Shown piece after piece: positions 1 to 7,490 of a DNA stretch of 42,256 bases (positions within the stretch are counted from its first letter, which is position 1; each line of letters starts with the position of its first letter). The stretch is from a virus. The notes under the pieces are model-generated. The model was given only the letters and a program-made list of their open reading frames with translations, did no database searches and was not told the DNA's origin. Made by a program: the position numbers and the translations under genes. The DNA is taken from the IMG/VR virus record IMGVR_UViG_3300046692_000589, positions 1 to 42,256 of that record. The stretch is one strand, 5' to 3'.

Positions 1-864
1 TCACTCAATTTCCGCCAGAAGATCAATAAATGCATTGATTGAAGGTAGCACTTTGGATGATTTCGACACACTAGCGAATGTGTGGTGATGCATATGACTG
101 TCCATCATGGTCTTGTAAAATTTGAGCTTCGCTTGATAAGTTGGATCAGTGTTACTCAAGCCTATATTTTGACGGAACCGCCACCACTGATAATCAATCC
201 ATCCGTGAAGCCTCCAGAATCGCGTGTTGAATATATTAACCCTCGGCATCCCCATATCAATGTCAGCAGACATACCGCTCCATCTTCCATGGAGATAGTT
301 GTGTAATCCAGTTTGTGGATCGCTGCTCCGCCCAGTTGGATCTGTTGGCGTTGGCCGCATGTTCGTTTGGATGAACAACCCAAACTCATCATCTCCGGAG
401 AATGAATCATGATTAGACTCAATACGAGCTATTGCCGCAAGCATTGCACTACATATCAGCTTGCTCTTTGGATGGCACTCCCTATCTGGCTCTGGATCAG
501 GAACTGAGACTGGATCAAGCAAAGATAGGTATTCTGTTGGCGGAGTGTGCCATCCTCGAAAGTAATGGAAGTGATTGGGAAAGTTCTCCAGCATCAATTC
601 AATCATCGCTCGATGCATGAATAAGAAGTCTTCGCCGTTGCCTTCCTCACCTTCTTGGATCTCTGGGCGTTTCCACCCTTTTGATGCAGCTTCTTCAAAT
701 TTCGCACGGATCCACTCCTTATAATCTGCCGGAGTGTTTGGATTCAGCTGAAGATCACCCCAGTAATCCCATCGACGCTCAAAATGCCATTGATCGTGAT
801 GCTCTCCCCAGCCACGCTCAACCATCCATGAGGCGACTTCCTCCGGTATCTTAATGTCTGACAT
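1..864 (-). CDS. Tyrosinase-like di-copper domain protein (phage cargo)
   Basis: A 287-residue protein with no signal peptide, probably cytoplasmic. The second half carries a pattern close to the CuB site of tyrosinases and hemocyanins: H188-N-x-x-H192, then 28 residues on H220 followed by G-W-I-D, with an aromatic stretch around it. The first half has F-L-F-M-H84-R, resembling the last CuA histidine in its F-L-x-W-H-R context, but the two earlier CuA histidines are not in a clear pattern (H22, H23 and H27 are candidates). If both coppers bind, a phenol oxidase or oxygen-binding activity would be expected. The start has a good AAGGAG site 7 bases upstream. It is the last gene of a three-gene leftward cargo group beyond the spanin genes. 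The family call is from motif reading; the function is unproven. Confidence 0.5.
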   Translation of the reverse strand: MSDIKIPEEVASWMVERGWGEHHDQWHFERRWDYWGDLQLNPNTPADYKEWIRAKFEEAASKGWKRPEIQEGEEGNGEDFLFMHRAMIELMLENFPNHFHYFRGWHTPPTEYLSLLDPVSVPDPEPDRECHPKSKLICSAMLAAIARIESNHDSFSGDDEFGLFIQTNMRPTPTDPTGRSSDPQTGLHNYLHGRWSGMSADIDMGMPRVNIFNTRFWRLHGWIDYQWWRFRQNIGLSNTDPTYQAKLKFYKTMMDSHMHHHTFASVSKSSKVLPSINAFIDLLAEIE

Positions 865-891
865 TGTTATTCTCTCCTTGTGGTTGTACGA

Positions 892-1089
892 CTAACTATA
901 AATAGACACCGACTCGTGCATAGCTTCCCGGCAGGGTTTGATGGATAAGGTTTTGAGACACTCGATTGACTGCTCTTCGGCCTCGTCTCCAAGCAGCGAT
1001 TGCTTATGATGGCTCTCGTGTTCATAGGAGCGAATCAAGTGATCATCGTCATGCCCGAACCGTTTGTTCCAAAATCTCCCCTCCTCCAT
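892..1089 (-). CDS. Possible small acidic protein, weakly supported
   Basis: A 65-codon frame in the 329-base gap between the tyrosinase-like and lipoprotein genes. The product would be rich in Glu, Asp and His. The ATG lacks a convincing ribosome site and I recognise no family. It may be chance; apart from it I see nothing in this gap. Confidence 0.2.
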   Translation of the reverse strand: MEEGRFWNKRFGHDDDHLIRSYEHESHHKQSLLGDEAEEQSIECLKTLSIKPCREAMHESVSIYS

Positions 1090-1193
1090 CGACCACTTAC
1101 GGCATACGCTTCAAGAAAAAAATGAGGACAGCGAGAACAGATATATTTCTTGTACGTATTACGCAGAAAAATAAATCCGCCCTCTATTCCTTG

Positions 1194-2171
1194 TTACTCT
1201 TCGCAACCCAGGGACTCGATATCTGGTTGGTTCCCTGTTTTAATGGCGGCCATGCAATTTTTCACCTTTTGCTCCCGAAGCGCTAATTGTACCTCTTGAG
1301 TTAGCGCTTCCGCCTTTTTCTGATCAGCAGTTTTAAAACTATCAAAAATCCTCCCAACAGCTCCGAAGTACGCTCCGATAATGTCAGCTGGAAGTTTAAA
1401 GAGCGCCACCAACTCTCCATCTGTGGTTTGATCATATTTATTTGGAATTCCGTCGACAAATCCAAAATCCGCTTTATTATCCGAAAAAAACGTACCCGAT
1501 ACCGGCATAAAATATGTCGGAGAACCGGAAGGAGAAAACACAATCGCCGATTTACTTATAGCGCCACCAGTTACCGTAACCTGATATGGGATATTTTGTT
1601 TGTAAAAGACCCCTGAAACTTTTTCACCCTTGTTTTTACCAGTCCCCTGGCCATCGGACACACTCAAGCGTTCTATTTTAACAGGCATCCCGCAGGCTTT
1701 CGGAGGGTTTGCATTATCAGGATGATAAATAAAACTATGCTCACCAATACTGCATACCGGAGCAGCTCCTAGAGGTGCAAGGTAGCCCAATGTTTCCGCC
1801 AAATTAATAAAAGCCTGATTCACACTACTTGTTGTTATGGACTTAGTAGACTGAAGCAATCCGTTCAATCCCACTCCAACATTCAACTCATTTTTCCCAA
1901 GCAAGTTATTTTGATGCTTAAGGACAAACTTTTCCGACAGATCCGGATATGCGGCAGTCTCCGAAATATCTATTCTATCGACCTCTATAACTTTACCCTC
2001 ACCTTCACCTTTTTCAGCTACATTAACCACCACCAAAATATCTTTCTTAGGCATATAATATATTAAGCCATCCATATCTTTTTCTTCTGGCTGCTTTATT
2101 GACTTAACACTAGAGCACGAAAGCTGGAGAAGAAGCGGTATAAATATAATCACAGCAATTCCATTTTTCAT
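1194..2171 (-). CDS. Putative lipoprotein of unknown function (phage cargo)
   Basis: A 325-residue protein starting at the ATG at 2171, which has AGAGG 6 bases upstream; the frame is open 29 codons further but without a better site. The N-terminus is Lys-Asn then a hydrophobic stretch ending in Q-L-S-C19, a lipobox-like cleavage site (the -3 residue is Gln, slightly off consensus), followed by a serine/lysine-rich linker. This predicts a membrane-anchored, periplasm-facing lipoprotein. The C-terminus has a Cys pair about 16 residues apart. I recognise no domain. It sits between the subtilase and tyrosinase-like genes, with roughly 300-base AT-rich gaps on both sides, so each cargo gene may have its own promoter. 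Lipoproteins encoded by prophages often alter the cell surface or block superinfection; that role is only an inference here. Confidence 0.7.
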   Translation of the reverse strand: MKNGIAVIIFIPLLLQLSCSSVKSIKQPEEKDMDGLIYYMPKKDILVVVNVAEKGEGEGKVIEVDRIDISETAAYPDLSEKFVLKHQNNLLGKNELNVGVGLNGLLQSTKSITTSSVNQAFINLAETLGYLAPLGAAPVCSIGEHSFIYHPDNANPPKACGMPVKIERLSVSDGQGTGKNKGEKVSGVFYKQNIPYQVTVTGGAISKSAIVFSPSGSPTYFMPVSGTFFSDNKADFGFVDGIPNKYDQTTDGELVALFKLPADIIGAYFGAVGRIFDSFKTADQKKAEALTQEVQLALREQKVKNCMAAIKTGNQPDIESLGCEE

Positions 2172-2461
2172 TGCATGCCTCTCTGATTGTTTTCCATTCA
2201 GTACTTCAACACAGCCAGTCGCTTGCAGCCAGTGAGATGTATTGCTGTAAACTACCACGCTCCGCCCAGAAATCGCAGAGCGAAAAATGTACTACTCAGT
2301 GCACACCCCTATCAAACATTGCCAAAGCACTAAAAACATGACAGCCTCTAAATAACCTCACTACCTCTACAACTCTTCATATACCCCAACAAGACATGAA
2401 AGCAAACTCAACCGCCCCAATGAGACAAAGCCCTATCAATAGCAACAATTTCACTACAGAC

Positions 2462-3553
2462 TTATGCCGCCCCAAGTTTCACATATCGATCTAGAGCAAC
2501 AAGCGACTCGAATGCATTGACCCGTGGATACTTGCGCTGCGTATGCTTCACATTATCGGCCTCATCGTCGCCATCAACTATCCATGTCGAGGTGGATCGC
2601 AGCACTTCCTGCAGCAGAGTTACAGGTGGGAGTTCACCAACCAGCCTTTGGTAGTGTTGCTGCAGCAAGAGGATGATCCCAGCCACAGTTGGAGCGGCTT
2701 GGCTGGTGCCGTCTTGAATTGAAGTGGCGTGATCATCTTCAGCGCCTGCCGATGTAGCGGCGCCCCCCGCGGAAAAAACATCGGTATAGCACTCAGGGCT
2801 CGTTTCTTTAGATAGTCTCTGGGTATATGGAGTAATTTGATCAGCATGAGTCGTAAAAGCGACAGCACCGCTCTCATAAGATCGCTCGCCAACCGAAGAG
2901 TCATATACAGCGCCAACCGATATTGCCTCTCGAAAAATAGCTGGAATGCTCATACCCTCAATTTCAAACTCTTTGAAGTCGTTCCCTGCTGCAAAAACGA
3001 CCGCGATACGTTTGGCATGAAGGGACTTTAGTACTTTATGTAGCTCAGGAAATTGGATTCTTGCTGTCTCATCGTTCTCAAGGTTGATACCAGGGACACC
3101 TAACGACAAGTTGACAACTGATATACTAAGTCGCTCAGCATTATCATCAACCCATTTAAAGGCATCCAAGACTGGATCAATTGTCATCGCCGGAAAAACC
3201 TTGAGGGGTATTATCGAGGCCATAGGGGCGATGCCTCGACGCTCATCGTTTGTACCTGCTGCAATGAGTCCAGTGACGTTGGTTCCGTGCCCATTGTAAT
3301 CTGTAACCTTCGACGGATCAGAATCATCATCCCTAGTAAAATTACGCCCCTCGACAACACGACCAGCAAAGCACTCATGTGTAACTCGAAGGCCTGTATC
3401 CAAGACAGCCACGGCCAAACCATTTCCGTCAACCTGAAAACTTTTTCGTGCTAGGGGTACGCCTAACAATGCATCAATCCCGATATCGAAGGGTGTGAAA
3501 AGAGATGGTTTGACTGTACGAGGAATTGCTGGCGCAGGAATAAAAAAATCCAT
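2462..3553 (-). CDS. Subtilisin-family (S8) serine peptidase (phage cargo)
   Basis: A 363-residue protease with a complete S8 triad in order: D52 in A-V-L-D-T-G, H89 in N-G-H-G-T-N-V, oxyanion N191 in A-A-G-N-D, and S284 in D-G-T-S-Q-A-A-P. There is no signal peptide or obvious propeptide: the N-terminus is a short Pro-rich stretch leading straight into the catalytic domain, so it may act in the cytoplasm or leave by lysis. The start has AGGAG 6 bases upstream. The final 60 or so residues beyond the Ser motif complete the subtilase fold and no other domain is visible. It is the first of three leftward cargo genes beyond the lysis cassette. Its substrate is unknown; host takeover, exclusion of other phages or a secreted role are all possible. 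Confidence 0.9.
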   Translation of the reverse strand: MDFFIPAPAIPRTVKPSLFTPFDIGIDALLGVPLARKSFQVDGNGLAVAVLDTGLRVTHECFAGRVVEGRNFTRDDDSDPSKVTDYNGHGTNVTGLIAAGTNDERRGIAPMASIIPLKVFPAMTIDPVLDAFKWVDDNAERLSISVVNLSLGVPGINLENDETARIQFPELHKVLKSLHAKRIAVVFAAGNDFKEFEIEGMSIPAIFREAISVGAVYDSSVGERSYESGAVAFTTHADQITPYTQRLSKETSPECYTDVFSAGGAATSAGAEDDHATSIQDGTSQAAPTVAGIILLLQQHYQRLVGELPPVTLLQEVLRSTSTWIVDGDDEADNVKHTQRKYPRVNAFESLVALDRYVKLGAA

Positions 3554-4068
3554 CTAGTGCTCCTAACATCATTGGAATTATGAAAAATACTTACCCTTAT
3601 TTAGTAACAGGACACTTTATTCCAACCCAGACAATATATCTTCAACAGAAAATAACATCTTCCGGCCAAACCATATAGACCAACAAAACAATTCATCAAC
3701 AAGCATTTAAATTAATCATCACTTAAACCTTACACTGCGACTCTTCCTAATTTATTATTTTTCCTCTCATGAAAAGCTAGCTGAGTCTTCTAGAAATGCA
3801 ACTGAGCGCCAAACTTTTTTTAATTTCTGCAAATTTATTAAGACTTAAAGGGTTACGCCGCCGACGAACCCCGCAAAACCACCTCCACTCCTCTTTTCAT
3901 CTCTGACAGAGTCGAAGTCATGGTCAACAGGAAACCGCACGAAACCACGTCGTAGCGCTCTCAGGGCAAGCGATGCAACGATAAGCCTCCAACTTTCACT
4001 CACCGCTCATGCCCGCCTTTCCTTGTCTCTGATTAGGTGGGCTGTATCGAATCTTTACTATCTCGTAG
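3554..4068. other. Non-coding gap between spanin genes and cargo genes
   Basis: About 515 bases, AT-rich in the left two thirds and GC-richer near 3850-4060, with no supportable gene. It should hold the end of the late transcript and the start signals for the leftward protease gene, but I could not pick out a clear terminator or promoter. The composition change fits a boundary between phage backbone and acquired cargo. Confidence 0.6.
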
Positions 4069-4731
4069 CTAAATCCGACGAAGATGCACCCCGCGTTGTG
4101 CTCGGAGCACGAGCCTTGGCTGGACTTGCAGGGACAATCTGCAGGGACGGCGGCCAGGTTGGATGTTGACTACCCGGCCGCTCTTTTTCACTTCGGCGTC
4201 GATATTTCTTTGGCGTAGGCCTGACAGGGCAGCCAAGGCGATCAATCCTTGGTCGCCGGCATCGGTGATGCCGATAATTCGTTGAGCATGCGCTGGGTCA
4301 AGTTGGGCTCTTGTGGGGTCATGAACCATGCCGCCGGTTGGGGTGGCGGCTGACACTGTGTCGCCACTGACTGCATCGGCGGCGTCGAGTAGGACTGACA
4401 GCCGCAGATCAGCAGTGGCAAGGCGATCACGCAGGCGAGCCTGGTTGGTTTGAGCATCGCTCAGTTCCTTGTAGTGGGTTTGTTCACTGGCCGACAGCCG
4501 CAGCTCCAGTGCCAGGCGCTTGTCCTGTGCCGTGCGCACCTGGTCAGCGGCGGCGTTGCTGATAGCGATCAGATCGTCCTTGTGCAGGTTGGCCTGTTCG
4601 GCGAGTTGCTGGCCGTAGCGCCAGTCCTGAACCTTCCAGGCCGACGCGGCAGATCCGCCGACCAATGCGGTCAGCAGCACGCCAACGGCTAACAACCGGT
4701 ACGGCGCGGGGATCAGGTCGACGACACGCAT
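4069..4731 (-). CDS. Rz: Rz-like inner-membrane spanin, C-terminus apparently frameshifted
   Basis: The i-spanin that, with Rz1, fuses inner and outer membranes in the last step of lysis. The ATG at 4731 (GAGG upstream) gives a short cytoplasmic N-terminus, one membrane segment at about residues 12-32, and a long Ala/Gln/Leu-rich periplasmic helix, typical of Rz. It overlaps the endolysin gene by 19 bases and contains Rz1 in another frame. The last 50 or so residues are Arg-rich and not Rz-like. Removing one base of the G triplet at 4227-4229 (CCC on the coding strand) would give a more usual ending, C-Q-A-Y-A-K-E-I-S-T-P-K, with a stop at 4188-4190. A one-base insertion, in the cell or in sequencing, is the simplest explanation. 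Confidence 0.8.
   Translation of the reverse strand: MRVVDLIPAPYRLLAVGVLLTALVGGSAASAWKVQDWRYGQQLAEQANLHKDDLIAISNAAADQVRTAQDKRLALELRLSASEQTHYKELSDAQTNQARLRDRLATADLRLSVLLDAADAVSGDTVSAATPTGGMVHDPTRAQLDPAHAQRIIGITDAGDQGLIALAALSGLRQRNIDAEVKKSGRVVNIQPGRRPCRLSLQVQPRLVLRAQRGVHLRRI
4242..4457 (-). CDS. Rz1: Rz1-like outer-membrane spanin lipoprotein nested in Rz
   Basis: A 71-residue frame lying wholly inside Rz in a different reading frame, as in lambda. It has a signal peptide ending in a lipobox (L-I-C-G-C20), and a short proline-rich mature part (T-P-P-M, Q-P-P-P-Q-P) as expected for an o-spanin. The mature protein would be about 52 residues, anchored in the outer membrane, reaching across the periplasm to bind the Rz C-terminus. 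It ends 13 bases before the suspected frameshift in Rz, so its own sequence is not affected; its partner's C-terminus, however, is. Confidence 0.85.
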   Translation of the reverse strand: MLKPTRLACVIALPLLICGCQSYSTPPMQSVATQCQPPPQPAAWFMTPQEPNLTQRMLNELSASPMPATKD

Positions 4732-5276
4732 AGCACTGCCCTCGCCCGAGCCCACAACTGCAGCCGATCCCGCAGGCCGTTGAGTCCACCGTTGATTTGG
4801 CGGGTGATCGCATTGAATTCATCCCGATCCGCCAAGGCGTTCAGCTCGCGTCCCCACCAGAACCACGCGGCGGACTCGGCCGCCCATTGCGGCTGCTCGA
4901 GCAGCTCAGGGGTGCGCAGCAAACGTTCGTCGCCGAACAGCGCCAAGCTGCAGCGCAGGTAGTTGCTATGGCCGGTCACCTGGATCAGGCCGCGACCGCG
5001 AAAGCGCTGTCCATCGCCATCCGGCTCCGGGGTGTTGCCCAGTTTCACGGCCAGAGTGCCGGTGTCGTACTTGCTCAGGTACTGATCGCCACCCAACTCA
5101 CGGACGTACTGCAGCTGGCCCGACTCATGACCAACTTGGGCCAGGAACGCCGCCTGACGTTTCGACGTATTGATTTGCCGATGCGCCATGGCCGCGTTTA
5201 GGGCGGATACAAAAACGCCCGCTTGGCGGCGGGCGTTAGGCATGATGCGTTGTAGCTGTTGCTCCGTAATGGACAT
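4713..5276 (-). CDS. GH19-family endolysin
   Basis: A 187-residue chitinase-class (glycoside hydrolase 19) muramidase that cuts the peptidoglycan sugar backbone during lysis. The fold is marked by A-F-L-A-Q-V-G-H-E51-S with the likely catalytic glutamate, a second acidic residue E60, and the G-R-G-L-I-Q-V-T-G-H-x-N-Y segment typical of the family. No signal peptide or membrane anchor is present, so export depends on the holin, which here lies far away at 27222-27566. The start at 5276 is chosen over 5291 because AGGAG sits 5 bases upstream. It overlaps the Rz start by 19 bases. Confidence 0.92.
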   Translation of the reverse strand: MSITEQQLQRIMPNARRQAGVFVSALNAAMAHRQINTSKRQAAFLAQVGHESGQLQYVRELGGDQYLSKYDTGTLAVKLGNTPEPDGDGQRFRGRGLIQVTGHSNYLRCSLALFGDERLLRTPELLEQPQWAAESAAWFWWGRELNALADRDEFNAITRQINGGLNGLRDRLQLWARARAVLCVSST

Positions 5277-5324
5277 ACACACTCCTGACATAAAAAAACC
5301 GCACTCAGGCGGCGATGGGATGCG

Positions 5325-6371
5325 TTATTGCTTCTCGACGCTCACAACCTTGAGCGGTGCCGCTGTCTTCTTTTTCTTGCCTTTGGATTTGCCTTGTTTG
5401 CCCGCATTGCACTCGACCGTGGTCGACCAGCCGGATTGGGTAAACACCTGCTCCACCGAATCCGCCAGGTACTCGCCATCGAGCCCGACCTTGAAGCCCT
5501 GGGCGTTAATCGGGCGCTCGGCAAAGATGTCGGTCCGACCGGGCATCTCGAACCGCACGTCAGCGGTTGAGCGATTGAACGCGGCCAAACGCGCCTTGGC
5601 AGCCGACTCGGCGGCGGTCTTGTTCGGGTAGATATGCCGATCGGTATGCACCGCCGGCAAGCCATCCGGGGCGTCGTCGTTATCCACTGAGACGGTGGCG
5701 AGCTTGCCGGTCTTCTTGTCTTGGTGCTTGGTCGCCATGGCCTTGTGAGAGTTGCGATCGCCCAGGCTGAACTGCCAGCGACTGACGTCGCTACGCGTCA
5801 GGGTGATCGCGCCGAACGCCTTGCCGCTGGCGGTCTGGCCACCTTGCCGCGGCATCACTATCAGTTTGCCGTCAGCCACCTTGGCCGTGCAGTCGTATTG
5901 CTTTGCCAGCCGCGTGATGAAATTAAAATCAGACTCGTTGAGCTGATCGACCCGGGCGACTTTCGTCGATACCGGGCACACCGGCTGCCAGCCATTGCGC
6001 GCTGCGATGTCGGCCACGATCGTCGACAACGGCACGTCTTCCCAGCTGCCGCTGCGAATGGTCTTGCCACTGCCGCGCATGTCGCTGGCCTTGCCCTTGA
6101 TCACGATCGAGTCCGGCGGACCCGACACCTCGACCGTGTCCACCGCGTAACGCCCCAGGCGCACCAAGGAGGTTTCGGCATAACCCAGATAGATCTCGAT
6201 CGAGCTGCCACGCCGAGGCAGCAGCACCTGGCCGTCACGGTCATCAATGCGCAACTCAAACTCGTCGGACTCCATCCCGGGTTTGTCAGAGGTGCGCAGC
6301 AACAACAACCGATCATTGATCTTAGCCGTTACATCGGCGCCATCGGCCACGATTCGAAACATGGGGGTCAT
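5325..6371 (-). CDS. D: Baseplate hub protein, P2 gpD family
   Basis: A 348-residue late control/gpD-type protein, the hub that joins the tail tube to the spike. The N-terminus (F-R-I-V-A-D-G-x-D-V-T) and the later E-S-D-F-N-F-I-T-R-L-A segment are hallmarks of the P2 D and T4 gp27-like family. The C-terminus is a Lys/Gly-rich tail of about 20 residues. It follows the X gene after a gap of 83 bases that contains a T-tracted hairpin (6391-6407). The first ATG is used here; a second one three codons on is possible. Confidence 0.93.
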   Translation of the reverse strand: MTPMFRIVADGADVTAKINDRLLLLRTSDKPGMESDEFELRIDDRDGQVLLPRRGSSIEIYLGYAETSLVRLGRYAVDTVEVSGPPDSIVIKGKASDMRGSGKTIRSGSWEDVPLSTIVADIAARNGWQPVCPVSTKVARVDQLNESDFNFITRLAKQYDCTAKVADGKLIVMPRQGGQTASGKAFGAITLTRSDVSRWQFSLGDRNSHKAMATKHQDKKTGKLATVSVDNDDAPDGLPAVHTDRHIYPNKTAAESAAKARLAAFNRSTADVRFEMPGRTDIFAERPINAQGFKVGLDGEYLADSVEQVFTQSGWSTTVECNAGKQGKSKGKKKKTAAPLKVVSVEKQ

Positions 6372-6390
6372 GGATTTTACTCAAAAAAAA

Positions 6391-6407
6391 ACCCGCACAA
6401 GGCGGGT
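6391..6407 (-). terminator. Hairpin with T-tract between X and D
   Basis: Stem ACCCGC / GCGGGT with a 5-base loop; on the leftward strand it is followed by nine T residues. This is an intrinsic-terminator shape inside the late operon just before D, one of a family of similar hairpins at gene junctions here. Confidence 0.6.
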
Positions 6408-6454
6408 AAAAAAAGAAAGGAGCTTGAGGAATCAAGCGACGCGAGTGTAGACCA

Positions 6455-6661
6455 TCAATCCCACAAGCTCACCCCCTCCCTGGTCGGGCTGGGCAGATCC
6501 GGCAGATAGATCACTACGCCGGTACGGTAAGGCTGGGGTTCATCCGCCAACCCCTGATTGGCATCCAGCACCGCTTCGGTGCTGCCGTTCAGATGCCCAT
6601 AAACGTTATGGCAAATGACATCGAGCATGTCCCCATCAGACGTTCTGCATGTCGTCGCCAT
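6455..6661 (-). CDS. X: Tail protein X, LysM-like
   Basis: A 68-residue protein matching P2 gpX: short, beginning M-A-T-T-C-R-T-S-D-G-D-M-L-D, with Y-R-T-G-V-V-I-Y-L-P-D-L near the end, a small LysM-like fold thought to help tail completion. The ATG at 6661 lies inside the end of U (26-base overlap), implying coupled translation. The upstream-extended frame is not used because its N-terminus belongs to the U sequence and has no family resemblance. Confidence 0.88.
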   Translation of the reverse strand: MATTCRTSDGDMLDVICHNVYGHLNGSTEAVLDANQGLADEPQPYRTGVVIYLPDLPSPTREGVSLWD

Positions 6662-7481
6662 AGCGCCCAAACTCCAGAGTGAACCCTTGTTTACGCGGAA
6701 TCCCGCCGTGCAAAAACGCGCTTTGTTCATCGCCGATGGTCTTCAGGCACCACGTCCCCATCACGTCGCCATAGCCCGTGGTCAGGGTCAGCGGCTGAAG
6801 CCTGGCCCCAATGCTGCGCAACGTGTCGAGCTGCTTGAGCCCACCCTTGAAGCCCGGGTAAATCGTGCCTTTGAGCGTAAGCTTTTCCTCTCCCATCCCA
6901 ATGCCCTGCTGCGCCGGGCGGCGCGACAGGCGTTCCTGGGAAGCCCAGCGGAATTCGGTCGAGCGGCTGAGCTCGTCGAAGGCCGCCGTGTCCAGATTGA
7001 AGAAGTACGGCTGAAGCTTCGGGTCACGGGGCTGAATGATCAGCAGGTGTGGGAACGGCTTCACCGCTTCCGGCGCCGGCGTAGCATCCACGGCAAAGGA
7101 ACTGGTGGGCACGATGTTGGCCAACGACGGGCTGACCTTGCCGGCAATGTTGTTGATCGCCGTCGCCGCCTTGCCCGCCTGCTCCTTCAGCGTCCCCATG
7201 CGCTCCTGCACTTCGGCGGCCGCCCGCGTCGCCCGGCCGTACACCGCCACCACTTGGCCGACCTTGGCCTGGGCCGCGTCGACGCCGCGCATCACCCGCT
7301 GAAGCTTGGCGCCGATCGCCGGCCCCACGAACGGGATGTTTTCCAGCTCGGACGCCGCGCCCGTAATTTCACTGATCGCGCCGTTGACCGGGCCCAGCAT
7401 GCCGTCCGCACTGCGGCGCCCCGCCTCCCCGGCCTCGACCAAGTACTTGAGCCCCGCTTGCAACTGTTCCATATACGCCAT
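6636..7481 (-). CDS. U: Tail protein U with N-terminal helical extension
   Basis: A 281-residue protein whose C-terminal half, from about residue 135 (P-H-L-L-I-I-Q-P-R) to the end, fits the P2 gpU tail-completion family. The N-terminal 120 or so residues are Ala/Gly/Val-rich and helical, resembling tape-measure-like sequence, and make it much longer than P2 gpU (about 160). The start has GGAGG four bases upstream. It lies 9 bases after the tape measure gene, so a joining of U to a piece of tape-measure-type sequence is plausible. Confidence 0.88.
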   Translation of the reverse strand: MAYMEQLQAGLKYLVEAGEAGRRSADGMLGPVNGAISEITGAASELENIPFVGPAIGAKLQRVMRGVDAAQAKVGQVVAVYGRATRAAAEVQERMGTLKEQAGKAATAINNIAGKVSPSLANIVPTSSFAVDATPAPEAVKPFPHLLIIQPRDPKLQPYFFNLDTAAFDELSRSTEFRWASQERLSRRPAQQGIGMGEEKLTLKGTIYPGFKGGLKQLDTLRSIGARLQPLTLTTGYGDVMGTWCLKTIGDEQSAFLHGGIPRKQGFTLEFGRYGDDMQNV

Positions 7482-7490
7482 GCGGCCTCC

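Noticed and set aside
5721-6509. Rightward open frame opposite gpD
   Set aside because: Shadow of the gpD gene; no ribosome site and Arg/His-biased composition.
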